DNA of 64,000 nt from assembly GCF_025947145.1 (NCBI RefSeq), contig NZ_CP109999.1, positions 2,976,001-3,040,000 on the forward strand, in the 5' to 3' direction. Shown piece after piece: positions 52,132 to 61,187 of the stretch. Both the position numbers and the translations under genes were made by a program. Below the pieces are notes generated by a model. The model did no database searches and was not told the DNA's origin. It saw only the letters and a program-made list of their open reading frames with translations. How positions within the stretch are numbered: the stretch's first letter is position 1; every line of letters begins with the position of its first letter. This DNA comes from Flavobacterium sp. N1994 (lineage in GTDB: Bacteria > Bacteroidota > Bacteroidia > Flavobacteriales > Flavobacteriaceae).

Positions 52132-54351
52132 TTAGTTGGTATATACTCGAGTTACTTTATCCACTCCGTCAATCTTTTTGATGTTGTCTATTAATTTTTT
52201 CAAAATGGCATTATTCTGAACCACCACCGCTACTTGTCCGTTAAAAATTCCGGCATCACCACTCAAGGAAATACTTTGAATATTCACGTGCATATTGTTA
52301 GAGATTACTTTGGTTAGCTCATTGGTTAATCCTAAACTATCCATACCTGTAATTTTCAAAATGGCTTTGAATTCTTGTTGTGTGGAGTCAATCCATTTGG
52401 CTTGCATGATGCGATAGGCGTAATTAGATTGTAACGTAATGGCATTAGGACAATCTTTTTTATGGACTTTTATCCCTTCGTTAATCGTAATAAATCCAAA
52501 TACTTCATCGCCAGGAATGGGGTTACAACAGGACGATAATTTATAATCTAATTTATCTTGTTCTGAGCCAAAAACCAACATATCATAGTTGCTATTAAGC
52601 ACTTGTTTGTTGATGTCTTCTGGGTTGGAACTTGGTGAACGCTTGATTTTACTTTTAAAGAAATTCATCAAGGTATTGCTTTTTTGAGCGGCAAAATCCT
52701 TGAGTTGTTGGTTTTCAATAGAGCCAATTCCAACACGATAAAATAAATCCAGACTAGTTTTTAAATGGAAGAAATTAACCAATTCATTAACCACACTTTC
52801 ACTCAACGTAATTTTTAAATGTTTCATTTTCCGAGTAAGAAGCTCTCTTCCGTCTTCGGCAATTTTCTTGGTATTTTCGTTGAGAACGTTTCTGATTTTA
52901 TTTTTGGCTCTCGAGGTAGTAACATAATCCAACCAGTTTATCGTTGGTTTTTGATGGATAGAAGTAATGATTTCAATTTGGTCACCACTTTTGAGTTCAT
53001 GATTTAGGGGCACTAATTTCCCATTAACTCGAGTTCCGCGTGTTTTAATTCCAATTTCGGAGTGAATGCTGAAGGCAAAGTCGAGTGAAGTGGCTCCTTT
53101 AGGCAAGGATTTGATTTCTCCTTTGGGTGTGAAGACAAAGATTTCTTTGGCATACAAATTCATTTTGAAATCTTCCACAAAATCAACCGCATTGGTTTCA
53201 GAACTTTCTAAAGCTTCTTTTAAAAGATTTAACCATGTATCCAAACCACTTTCTTCAGTGGCTCCTTGTTTGTATTTGTAATGGGCTGCGTATCCTTTTT
53301 CAGCAATTTCATCCATACGTTCGCTTCGCACCTGAATTTCTACCCAACGTCCTTTAGGTCCCATTACTGTAATGTGTAACGCTTCATAACCTGTAGATTT
53401 TGGAGAAGAAATCCAATCCCGTAATCGACTTGGACTTGGGCGATAATGATCGGTAACAATAGAATAGATTTTCCAAGCTAAGAATTTCTCGTCATGAAGA
53501 TTAGATTTGTAGATAATTCGGAGGGCAAACTTGTCGTATACTTCATCAAAAGTCACGTTCTGAGCTGCCATTTTTCTTCGTATAGAATAGATAGATTTTG
53601 GTCTGCCCTTCATCACATATTCAACACCCTCTTCATCTAATGTTTTTTTCAAAACATCAGAAATTGTTTTGATGTACTCGTCTTGTTCTTCTTTGGTTTC
53701 TTTTATTTTGCTGACAATGTCTTTGTAAATTTCGGGCTCGGTATATTTCAAGCCTAAATCTTCTAGTTTGGTTTTGATGTTATACAATCCCAATCGGTGC
53801 GCTAATGGAGCGTATATGTATAAGGTTTCGGAAGCAATTTTTACTTGTTTGTAATCGGGCATCGAATCCATAGTTTGCATGTTGTGCAAACGATCCGCAA
53901 TTTTGATAAGAATCACCCGAACATCATCATTCAATGTCAACAGCATTTTACGGAAGTTTTCCGCCTGCATCGAGATGTTCATGTCTTTTTTAACCTGAGA
54001 AATTTTGGTTAATCCTTCGACCAAATGAGCAATTTTTGGATTGAATTTTTTTTCAATGTCTTCTATGGTTACGTCAGTATCTTCTACCACATCGTGCATT
54101 AAAGCTGCTGCAATACTAGTCGCGCCAAGCCCTATTTCAGAAGCTACAATTTTGGCCACACCAATAGGATGAAAAATATAAGCTTCGCCCGATTTACGGC
54201 GTTGGTCTTTATGTGCTTCTACAGCGACATCAAAGGCTTTACGGATGAGTTTTTTATCAGAATCAGTAAGTGTTTGGTAACTTATGCGAAGTAATTCTTT
54301 GTATTCTCGGGCAATAGCTTTTTTTTCTTCTTCTAAATCTATTTCAATCAT
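52132..54351 (-). CDS. RelA/SpoT-family bifunctional (p)ppGpp synthetase/hydrolase
   Basis: 739 residues from the ATG at 54351 (another ATG is four codons upstream). Full-length RSH. The hydrolase domain has YIFHPIGVAKIVASE and LMHDVVEDTDVTIEDIE with the HD metal site, and IKIADRLHNMQTM. The synthetase domain has KSIYSIRRKM, FALRIIYKS, SPKSTGYEALHITVMGP and VEIQVRSERMDEIAEKG. TGS (EIFVFTPKGEIKSLP), zinc-finger-like (SSCCNPIPGDEVFGF) and ACT domains complete it. Both catalytic centres look intact, so it should make and degrade the stringent-response alarmone. Confidence 0.95.
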   Translation of the reverse strand: MIEIDLEEEKKAIAREYKELLRISYQTLTDSDKKLIRKAFDVAVEAHKDQRRKSGEAYIFHPIGVAKIVASEIGLGATSIAAALMHDVVEDTDVTIEDIEKKFNPKIAHLVEGLTKISQVKKDMNISMQAENFRKMLLTLNDDVRVILIKIADRLHNMQTMDSMPDYKQVKIASETLYIYAPLAHRLGLYNIKTKLEDLGLKYTEPEIYKDIVSKIKETKEEQDEYIKTISDVLKKTLDEEGVEYVMKGRPKSIYSIRRKMAAQNVTFDEVYDKFALRIIYKSNLHDEKFLAWKIYSIVTDHYRPSPSRLRDWISSPKSTGYEALHITVMGPKGRWVEIQVRSERMDEIAEKGYAAHYKYKQGATEESGLDTWLNLLKEALESSETNAVDFVEDFKMNLYAKEIFVFTPKGEIKSLPKGATSLDFAFSIHSEIGIKTRGTRVNGKLVPLNHELKSGDQIEIITSIHQKPTINWLDYVTTSRAKNKIRNVLNENTKKIAEDGRELLTRKMKHLKITLSESVVNELVNFFHLKTSLDLFYRVGIGSIENQQLKDFAAQKSNTLMNFFKSKIKRSPSSNPEDINKQVLNSNYDMLVFGSEQDKLDYKLSSCCNPIPGDEVFGFITINEGIKVHKKDCPNAITLQSNYAYRIMQAKWIDSTQQEFKAILKITGMDSLGLTNELTKVISNNMHVNIQSISLSGDAGIFNGQVAVVVQNNAILKKLIDNIKKIDGVDKVTRVYTN

Positions 54352-54425
54352 AGCATGTTTCAATCAATTAGCTAAAAATAAGCATAACAAATGAACTGTG
54401 CAAATGGAAAAATTAAAATCTTATA

Positions 54426-55211
54426 TTAAAATCCGCGTTGTCTTTTTGCTTCAAAAATCAAAATAGCGGCAGCAACAGAAACATTCATGCTGTCTATTTC
54501 GCCTTGCATTGGGATGATGATATTTTGCGTGGCTTTCTCTCGCCATTCTTGGGATAAACCTGTTGCTTCAGTTCCTACAACTAAAGCGGTTGGCTTAGTG
54601 TAATTTTGAGTATGATAAGAAGTTGAATTTTGTAATGTCGCGCTGTAGAAATGAATGTTGTTTTTGATTAAAAAATCGATAACTTCTTCCGTAGTTCCTG
54701 TTGCAATTTGGTTGGTAAATAAGCAGCCAACACTAGATCGAACAATATTCGGATTGTACAAATCGGTTTTTGGATTGGCAATGATTACCGCATCTATTTT
54801 TGCTGCATCGCAAGTACGAAGGACAGCACCAATATTTCCTGGTTTTTCGATGGCTTCCATGACAAGGATTAGGGGATTCTCGGGAAGTTTTAAATCTACT
54901 ACTTGTAAAGATTTGGTTTTGGCTACAGCCAATATCCCTTCAGTGGTGTCACGATAGGCTAGTTTTTGATAGACTTCTTTTGAGATTTCTATTACTTCTG
55001 AATGCTTTTTGAATTTGCTTATTTGGGTTTCAGAAACTAAATCGGGGAGAAAAAGAAGGGTTTCTAATTCATAATTTCCTTTGATGGCGAGTTCAATTTC
55101 GCGCATTCCTTCTATCAAAAAAGTGCCAGATTGTTTTCGGGCTTTGGCTTTTTCCTGAAGTTGAATCAGTGACTTTATAAACGGATTTTGAGAAGAGGTA
55201 ATTTGTTTCAT
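54426..55211 (-). CDS. TrmH/SpoU-family RNA 2'-O-methyltransferase
   Basis: 261 residues. An N-terminal substrate-binding domain (SSQNPFIKSLIQLQEKAKAR, GTFLIEGMREIELA) is followed by the SPOUT core: MEAIEKPGNIGAVLRTCDAA (motif 1 with Asn/Arg), LVVGTEATGLSQEW (motif 2) and IPMQGEIDSMNVSVAAAILI (motif 3). It methylates a ribose in rRNA or tRNA; the target is not decided from sequence. A TAACTTTG box lies 17 bases upstream. Confidence 0.9.
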   Translation of the reverse strand: MKQITSSQNPFIKSLIQLQEKAKARKQSGTFLIEGMREIELAIKGNYELETLLFLPDLVSETQISKFKKHSEVIEISKEVYQKLAYRDTTEGILAVAKTKSLQVVDLKLPENPLILVMEAIEKPGNIGAVLRTCDAAKIDAVIIANPKTDLYNPNIVRSSVGCLFTNQIATGTTEEVIDFLIKNNIHFYSATLQNSTSYHTQNYTKPTALVVGTEATGLSQEWREKATQNIIIPMQGEIDSMNVSVAAAILIFEAKRQRGF

Positions 55212-55228
55212 GCGAGTAATTGAAAAGT

Positions 55229-55236
55229 CAAAGTTA
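55229..55236 (-). promoter_or_regulatory. -7 box (TAACTTTG) of the RNA methyltransferase gene
   Basis: Exact TAnnTTTG on the minus strand, 17 bases before the ATG. It lies between the stop of the type B cargo gene and this gene. Confidence 0.55.
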
Positions 55237-55246
55237 CTTCGTTTTT

Positions 55247-57070
55247 TTAATGATTTAGATATAAAAAGCCTTTCAATGGTTCGGGATAATCAATATCATT
55301 TAAAAACAATAAATAAAAATAGGTGCCATCGGGTGCATTTTTGGTTCCAATTCCGTCTTTTACATAACCATTCCAATCTTCGGTATTTTGATTACCTGTC
55401 CAAATCAATCTTCCCCAACGACTGTATATTTCGAGTTCAAAATTCAAGAAAATATCACGTAACCCTGCAATAAAAAAAACGTCATTTAGCGTATCGTTAT
55501 TAGCAGAAACGAAGTTGTAAACTGTTGGAGGACAATTTCTTGTGGTTACTAAAAAGGAAGTAGTGGCAAAACAATTGGCATTGTTCACTCTAACAAAAAT
55601 TTCTTTGGGAGTGGTCAAAGCAACATAATTGGTACTATTTAAAATGGGATTGACATTATTGTTGGCGTCTTCAAGAGTTTCATAAAAATAAACTGCATCA
55701 CCAGGATTTGTTTTTACTAAATCTTCATAACTTGAAAAATCAAAAGTGCCTTTAGTAAATCCCTCGTTGCAAACTTGCAAATTTTGTAAAGGATTAATTG
55801 TTGGTGAAAGCAAAAGCGTTTCATTTGTGATGGATACATTGTTGTTTTCTACTAATTCGGTTACAATTCCAGTTCCATTACCAGCATCATCAACAACCAA
55901 TTTGATTTCAAAATTGGTACTAATAGCATTAGGCAAAACCAGTGTGATTTGGTCACTAATGGTGCCGTCAATAGGAATTTCAACTGGAGTTAATAGGGTT
56001 TGAAAAAGCACTCCATTGATATAAATCGAAATCGGGGTTAAAGCAGGAAGCGGATTGGTACAATTTAAATTAGCAACGGTATAATGCACCACTATTGTTT
56101 TTGAATCACATTGTTTATCAACAGCATTGATAGCAATGGTCGCATCGGGTAGTTGGCTATTTAACTTGGTTACAATGGCATTAATTAATACAAAATCTTG
56201 CGCTGTAGTCATACTTATGGAAGCTGAGGTATCTCCGACATGGATGTTGTTTTGAATGTCAAAAATATCCAAATCCATGTTGTATAAAGTGTTGTCACCT
56301 GTAATGCTATTGGTGCCATTAAAAATATTATCGGAAGGATTTAAAGGAGGATTACTCAAAATATGTCCATTAATAGATAATGATTCCTGATTATGAATAG
56401 AAGCATCACCTTCCCAAGCCACAAAACCTATTTTAGCTCCAGCGGCATCCAATACATTTAAACTGGGTAAATTAATAACTAATGAATCTTGAACATTAAT
56501 GATTGCAGTTTGCAAAGCTTCTAATCCGTCATAAATATTGAGTTGGTTTAATGGCAAATTGCTGTTTTTGAATACAATCACAATAGCCCAACCCGAAAAG
56601 TTAGTTCCGTTATCACAATAGGTAGAGGCATCTAAAAAGGGGGATACATCAAGGTCAGATAACGTATAAAGACTATTTCCAGTAGTTTGTACAAACGTTG
56701 TAACATCGGCAAAAGCACTAAAAAAAGGATGTCCATTTGAATTTTGAGTAGCCGAAAAAGTGCGTTGTGCGGCGATATCAGTACCATTTAATTTCACATC
56801 AAAATCACCAGTTCCAGAACCTGCCCAATATAAATAAGCCTTTTCAATGACATCGTTTGTATTTAGATTTAAAGTTGCCGAAGAATTAGGTAGTACTAAA
56901 CATGGGTCGAAAGCTCCATTTGGGGTTACATTTAGGGTGTTTCCAATAAAAGTAAAATCGTATCTGCCATTGAATTGTTGATAAAAAATCACATTCTGAG
57001 TTTGTCCAAATAGTTTTGGAAATGGACTAAGGAGTATGATGAAAATCCATAAAACACGATATGATTTCAA
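55247..57070 (-). CDS. T9SS type B cargo (gliding-motility-associated C-terminal domain)
   Basis: 607 residues with a TTG start (MKSYRVLWIFIILLSPFPKLFG signal; no better ATG). The N-terminal ~300 residues are beta-rich (VIEKAYLYWAGSGTGDFDVK, FSGWAIVIVFKNSNLPLNQL, AKIGFVAWEGDASIHNQ). A middle CARDB/DUF11-like region (~300-420) precedes the type B domain, whose landmarks are NFVSANNDTLNDVFFIAGL, FELEIYSRWGRLIW and DGTYFYLLFLND. Type B cargoes go through T9SS and often need a PorP/SprF-like partner; none is in view. Function unknown, probably surface-exposed or released. Confidence 0.88.
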   Translation of the reverse strand: MKSYRVLWIFIILLSPFPKLFGQTQNVIFYQQFNGRYDFTFIGNTLNVTPNGAFDPCLVLPNSSATLNLNTNDVIEKAYLYWAGSGTGDFDVKLNGTDIAAQRTFSATQNSNGHPFFSAFADVTTFVQTTGNSLYTLSDLDVSPFLDASTYCDNGTNFSGWAIVIVFKNSNLPLNQLNIYDGLEALQTAIINVQDSLVINLPSLNVLDAAGAKIGFVAWEGDASIHNQESLSINGHILSNPPLNPSDNIFNGTNSITGDNTLYNMDLDIFDIQNNIHVGDTSASISMTTAQDFVLINAIVTKLNSQLPDATIAINAVDKQCDSKTIVVHYTVANLNCTNPLPALTPISIYINGVLFQTLLTPVEIPIDGTISDQITLVLPNAISTNFEIKLVVDDAGNGTGIVTELVENNNVSITNETLLLSPTINPLQNLQVCNEGFTKGTFDFSSYEDLVKTNPGDAVYFYETLEDANNNVNPILNSTNYVALTTPKEIFVRVNNANCFATTSFLVTTRNCPPTVYNFVSANNDTLNDVFFIAGLRDIFLNFELEIYSRWGRLIWTGNQNTEDWNGYVKDGIGTKNAPDGTYFYLLFLNDIDYPEPLKGFLYLNH

Positions 57071-57103
57071 AACAAATGGGTTTAAAAGCTAAAATTAAAC
57101 AAT

Positions 57104-57111
57104 TATTTTTG
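57104..57111 (+). promoter_or_regulatory. -7 box (TATTTTTG) upstream of the polysaccharide cluster
   Basis: TAnnTTTG match in the 113-bp divergent gap, 72 bases before the GTG of the first cluster gene. Confidence 0.35.
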
Positions 57112-57183
57112 AAAACTGAATTTTTAATAAGACCGACTTTTTTAAAAATAAATGTTTAATTTTCCGATGTTTAAAAACTACAC

Positions 57184-58161
57184 GTGAGAAACTATACTGT
57201 CAGACAATATTCACCAGAAGATTTTGCTGTTTGGAATGCTTTTGTTAGCGAGTCCAAAAATGGAACTTTTTTGTTTCACCGTAATTTCATGGAATACCAT
57301 CAGGATAGATTTCATGATTTTTCACTGTTGGTTTTTGAAGCTGAAAAATTGGTTTCTGTTATTCCAGCTAATAGAGTTGGGGACATTATTTTTTCTCATC
57401 AAGGATTGACTTATGGCGGATTTGTTTTTCATGCTACTATTAAATTGGGACAAGTTCTTGAAATTGCTCAATCGGTTTTACAGTTTTTGAATCAAATAGG
57501 AATTAGCATTTTTCAAATGAAATTAATTCCTTCTATTTACAACACGTATTTTTCGGAAGAAATTGAATATGCTTTATTTTTGACCAATGCTAAATTGATT
57601 CGAAGAGATTGTCTTTCTGTCATTGATTTGACAAAACCTTTTTCATTTTCTAAAACACGAAAAGAAAGCATTCGTCGTGGTGAAAAGAACAATTTGGTTA
57701 TTAAAGAGGAACTTCAGTTTGACTTGTTTTGGAATGAAATTTTAATTCCTAATTTGGATAAAAAACACAACGCCAAACCAGTTCACGCCGCAGCAGAAAT
57801 TATAAGTTTGCAACAAAAGTTCCCAGATAACATTCGACATTTTAATGTGTATTATCAAGATAAAATCGTAGCAGGAACAACTATTTTTGTCACCGATAAA
57901 GTGGCCCATCCACAATATATTTCGGGCAATGAACAAAAGAATGAATTGGGTAGTTTGGATTTTTTGTACCATCATTTGGTTACTGAAGTTTTTAAAGATA
58001 AAAATTTCTTTGATTTTGGGCCATCTCATGAAGAAAATGGAAAGAAGATTAATGAGGGAATTTTGTTTTGGAAAGAAAGTTTTGGGGCAAAAACTACGGT
58101 TCAAGATTATTATGAAGTGAGTCCGTCCAACTTTAGTGCATTAGATACAGTTTTAATTTAA
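57184..58161 (+). CDS. GNAT/FemAB-like acyltransferase of a surface polysaccharide cluster
   Basis: 325 residues, GTG start. Two acetyltransferase-like halves: FLFHRNFMEYHQDRFHDFSL with QGLTYGGFVFH, and RESIRRGEKNNLVIKEEL, then VYYQDKIVAGTTIFVTDKVA, YISGNEQK and LGSLDFLYHHLV. This is the pattern of FemAB/Acetyltransf_6-type enzymes that add acyl or aminoacyl groups, here probably to a sugar precursor. Followed 12 bases later by a hexapeptide acetyltransferase. Confidence 0.7.
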   Translation: MRNYTVRQYSPEDFAVWNAFVSESKNGTFLFHRNFMEYHQDRFHDFSLLVFEAEKLVSVIPANRVGDIIFSHQGLTYGGFVFHATIKLGQVLEIAQSVLQFLNQIGISIFQMKLIPSIYNTYFSEEIEYALFLTNAKLIRRDCLSVIDLTKPFSFSKTRKESIRRGEKNNLVIKEELQFDLFWNEILIPNLDKKHNAKPVHAAAEIISLQQKFPDNIRHFNVYYQDKIVAGTTIFVTDKVAHPQYISGNEQKNELGSLDFLYHHLVTEVFKDKNFFDFGPSHEENGKKINEGILFWKESFGAKTTVQDYYEVSPSNFSALDTVLI

Positions 58162-58173
58162 AATTTAGGGATT

Positions 58174-58743
58174 GTGAATATTAGGTATAAGATAAAATTT
58201 TTCCTTTTTGTTACGTTAAGAATTTGGAAGTATAAACTGCTTTCGGATTGTAAGAGAGTAACTGGGAAACCGAATTTATATTTACCACTTTTGCTTAGTG
58301 GAAGAGGGAAAATACAATTTGGAAGTAATTTTCAAAACGGAGTTACAGCGGCGCATTTTACTTATTCGAGTTATAATTATATTCTTTCTCTAGAAGAAGA
58401 TAGTGAAGTAATTATTGGGGATAATGTAGTCATGGCAAACGGAGCTTCTATTCAAGCAGTTTCTAAAATCACTTTAGAAGACAATGTAATGATTGGCATC
58501 AATTGCTTTTTGGTAGATACTGATGGTCATGACCTTGATCCTGAAAAAAGAATGACAGGTATTCCTAAAACTGGTCAAATAACGATTAAAAAGAATGCGG
58601 TTATTTATTATAATTCGGTTGTTTTTAAAGGCGTAACTATTGGGGAAAATTCAGTGATTGGCGCTTGTTCTGTAGTTACAAAAGATATTCCACCTAATGT
58701 TTTTGCAGCGGGAAATCCGGCACGAGTAATACGAAACCTCTAA
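58174..58743 (+). CDS. Hexapeptide-repeat (LbetaH) sugar O- or N-acetyltransferase
   Basis: 189 residues, GTG start. The C-terminal two thirds are a left-handed beta-helix with hexapeptide rungs: VIIGDNVVMANGASIQAV, ITLEDNVMIGINCFLVDTDG, VVFKGVTIGENSVIGACSVV. The catalytic His is in DTDGHDLDP, and the end AAGNPARVIRNL is typical of WbbJ/maltose-acetyltransferase relatives. The N-terminal ~50 residues include a hydrophobic stretch (FFLFVTLRIWKYKLL). Likely modifies an O-antigen sugar with acetyl-CoA. Confidence 0.85.
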   Translation: MNIRYKIKFFLFVTLRIWKYKLLSDCKRVTGKPNLYLPLLLSGRGKIQFGSNFQNGVTAAHFTYSSYNYILSLEEDSEVIIGDNVVMANGASIQAVSKITLEDNVMIGINCFLVDTDGHDLDPEKRMTGIPKTGQITIKKNAVIYYNSVVFKGVTIGENSVIGACSVVTKDIPPNVFAAGNPARVIRNL

Positions 58744-58744
58744 T

Positions 58745-60013
58745 TTGAAAATCTTTAAGCAAAATACGTTACTAAAAGTCTTGTCGCTGAATTCTATTTC
58801 GGTAGCAGTGAGTTTTGTTTTAGGTATTTTTTCTTCCAAAATCATTTCCATTTTTTTAGGCACAAGCGGAATGGCTTTGATGGGCAGTTTCCGAAATTTC
58901 ACTACGATGATTAAATCGGTTGCCACCCTTGGTATCAGTAATTCTATTGTTAAATTATTTGTAGAAAATAAAGAAGATAAACGAGAGCTTTCGGTGATTT
59001 ACTCTACTTTTTTTTGGTTGTTTTTAGTTATATCAACCTTATTGGCCATCTTAGTTTTTGCTTTTGCAACTCCCATTTCTTCCTTTTTATTTTATACCAA
59101 TCAGTATACTACACCTATACGTTTTTTTGGATTATTATTGCCTTTTATGGTGATTAATACTTTTTGGTTGGCCATTTATAATGGATTGGAAAAGTATAAA
59201 AGTATTGTGGTTATTCAGATAATTTCCAATCTAGTCATCTTTGTATTGACCGCTTTTTTAATATGGAAACATAATATTTCAGGAGGACTTTTATCTATCG
59301 CTATTGGTGAGTTTTTAATGGTGGTAGTTACCTTTTTGTTTGTTAGAAAGGATAGCGATTATTTCAAATTTGATTTGCAAAAAATAATGAGCACAAAATA
59401 CCTCAATGTCATCAAACGGTTTTCGGTTATGGCTTTGTTGAGTGCTGTTATTGTTCCTATGGCTTTGCTTTTTATCAGAAACGGGATTGTCAAAAATTAT
59501 TCTATTCAGGAGGCCGGAATTTGGGATGCTGTGAATAGATTGTCTAGCTTTTATATGATGTTTTTCAGCTCGGGTTTGTCCTTGTATTATATGCCAAAAT
59601 TAGCATCCATACACACAGAGAAAGAATTTAAAGCCGAATTAAAGTCCTATTTTAAAATCTTTGTTCCTTTGTTTTTAGTCATGTTGATTGTTATTTATTT
59701 GGCGAGAAGTATCATCATTAAAGTAGCATTTACGGAAGATTTTTCTAGCATCAATGAGTTGTTGATTTGGCAATTAGCGGGCGATTTTATCCGAATAATT
59801 ACTTTGGCTTTTGGCTTTCAAATTTTAGTAAAAACTATGATGAAGCGCTATTTTTTGGGAGAGATAGTTTTTAATTTGTCGTACTTTTTGCTTTCTATTT
59901 ATTTAATGAAAAAGTTTTCGGTAGAAGGCGTTTTACAAGCTTATTTTTATGCTAATCTAATTTGTTTGGCCTTGGTTTTATTTATGTTTAGGAAATTGTT
60001 TTTTAAACGCTAA
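58745..60013 (+). CDS. Wzx-type O-antigen flippase
   Basis: 422 residues, TTG start one base after the previous stop. Twelve or so hydrophobic helices. The start LLKVLSLNSISVAVSFVLG with IFLGTSGMALMGSFRNF and ATLGISNSIVKLF is characteristic of the WzxE-like O-antigen translocase group. Moves undecaprenyl-linked oligosaccharide across the inner membrane. Its end overlaps that of the convergent glycosyltransferase gene by 4 bases. Confidence 0.88.
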   Translation: MKIFKQNTLLKVLSLNSISVAVSFVLGIFSSKIISIFLGTSGMALMGSFRNFTTMIKSVATLGISNSIVKLFVENKEDKRELSVIYSTFFWLFLVISTLLAILVFAFATPISSFLFYTNQYTTPIRFFGLLLPFMVINTFWLAIYNGLEKYKSIVVIQIISNLVIFVLTAFLIWKHNISGGLLSIAIGEFLMVVVTFLFVRKDSDYFKFDLQKIMSTKYLNVIKRFSVMALLSAVIVPMALLFIRNGIVKNYSIQEAGIWDAVNRLSSFYMMFFSSGLSLYYMPKLASIHTEKEFKAELKSYFKIFVPLFLVMLIVIYLARSIIIKVAFTEDFSSINELLIWQLAGDFIRIITLAFGFQILVKTMMKRYFLGEIVFNLSYFLLSIYLMKKFSVEGVLQAYFYANLICLALVLFMFRKLFFKR

Positions 60014-61143
60014 TCTTTCCAAACTGCTAAATAACGTTCAGTAATTTTTAAATAATCATGCTCCTTTTCGATAAAGGTTCTTGCTCGTGTTCCAATAGCT
60101 ATTATTTCGGAAGGATTTTCGATTAAAAAAGATAATTCTTGGACCAAATAATCTACATTAGGTAAACCGTTTATGGCAACCTTTTCAGTCAGATTATAAT
60201 GTTTTTCAAAAAGTTCACTGGCATTAGTGAAAACCACTTTTTGTTTAGCCATTCCTTCCAAACCATTACTCCCTTGATCATGACCATATAACTGGTCTAA
60301 CACTATATGAGCATTGTCGTATAAAGAAATGTATTTTTGATAGGGCACATTTTCGACTACAGTTATATGCACTTTTTCAGGATAATTGTCTTTTATAATT
60401 ACCAAGGCTTTCTCAAAATAATCATTCCCTTTTTTAAAGTAACTTTCTCTATTGACCCCGTGAAAAATTATAATCTTATCGTTTATTTCTATGTTGCTTG
60501 TTGGGAATTTAGTTAGGTTTATTGGGCTAGGAATTAACCCTAAATACTTTGGATGGTTTTGTAATGGGATTTGATAATCTATATCGGTAGCAATTACACC
60601 GTGTATGTTTTTAAAAATATAGTGATGTAATTTTTCGAATGATTTAGTTCTAAATTTCAATACGTTCGTAAAATTTTTATCCTCTATTTTACCTGCCAAA
60701 TAGGGTTGAACAATTGATGGATTTTCTGGATGCTCAAAATTATACTTAACATAACAATAATCATCACCACTAGAAAGTAAAAACACTTTTTTATTGTGTT
60801 TAAAAATAAAGTCTAGTATCTTTTTTTCATGACTATAATCACAAAAAAAACTATTTTCATTGATCAATTGTACCACATCAAAGTCTTTGAAATGGTTTCT
60901 ATTTTTCCAAAATTGTCGATAAGTTAAGTAAGAAGAAATGTCAAATCCTGTCAACACTAGAAGACCCAACTTGCATTTTTTTAAAAACCCACTATCCCAT
61001 TTTTTCTCCAATGGAAAATCGACAGGATATTTTTTGAAACCATCTTTAAATCCTAAAAGGGTTACTTCGTTTCCTGATTTTTGCAATCCTTCTTTCAAAG
61101 AATTATGCAATCGACTGTATTCTCCAATGAGTAAAATCTTCAT
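60010..61143 (-). CDS. GT-B-type glycosyltransferase
   Basis: 377 residues. N-terminal Rossmann-like start MKILLIGEYSRLHNSLKEGL with FKDFDVVQLINENSFF. The C-terminal half has IIIFHGVNRESYFKKGNDYF, HIVLDQLYGHDQGSNGLEGM and AKQKVVFTNA, consistent with a nucleotide-sugar site. Transcribed against the rest of the cluster. Donor and acceptor unknown. Confidence 0.75.
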   Translation of the reverse strand: MKILLIGEYSRLHNSLKEGLQKSGNEVTLLGFKDGFKKYPVDFPLEKKWDSGFLKKCKLGLLVLTGFDISSYLTYRQFWKNRNHFKDFDVVQLINENSFFCDYSHEKKILDFIFKHNKKVFLLSSGDDYCYVKYNFEHPENPSIVQPYLAGKIEDKNFTNVLKFRTKSFEKLHHYIFKNIHGVIATDIDYQIPLQNHPKYLGLIPSPINLTKFPTSNIEINDKIIIFHGVNRESYFKKGNDYFEKALVIIKDNYPEKVHITVVENVPYQKYISLYDNAHIVLDQLYGHDQGSNGLEGMAKQKVVFTNASELFEKHYNLTEKVAINGLPNVDYLVQELSFLIENPSEIIAIGTRARTFIEKEHDYLKITERYLAVWKD

Positions 61144-61151
61144 TATCTTGC

Positions 61152-61166
61152 TATATTTGGCAAATA
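61152..61166 (+). promoter_or_regulatory. -7 box (TATATTTG) within a palindrome, divergent glycosyltransferase gap
   Basis: TATATTTG (61152-61159) precedes the 61188 ATG by 28 bases. TATTTG-G-CAAATA (61154-61166) is an odd-centred palindrome in the 44-bp gap between two divergent glycosyltransferase genes. Confidence 0.4.
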
Positions 61167-61187
61167 GAACTGCAATATAAGTAAGAA

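Noticed and set aside
57742-58104. 120-codon minus-strand frame in the FemAB-like gene
   Set aside because: Antisense of a gene with clear family motifs; no supporting features.
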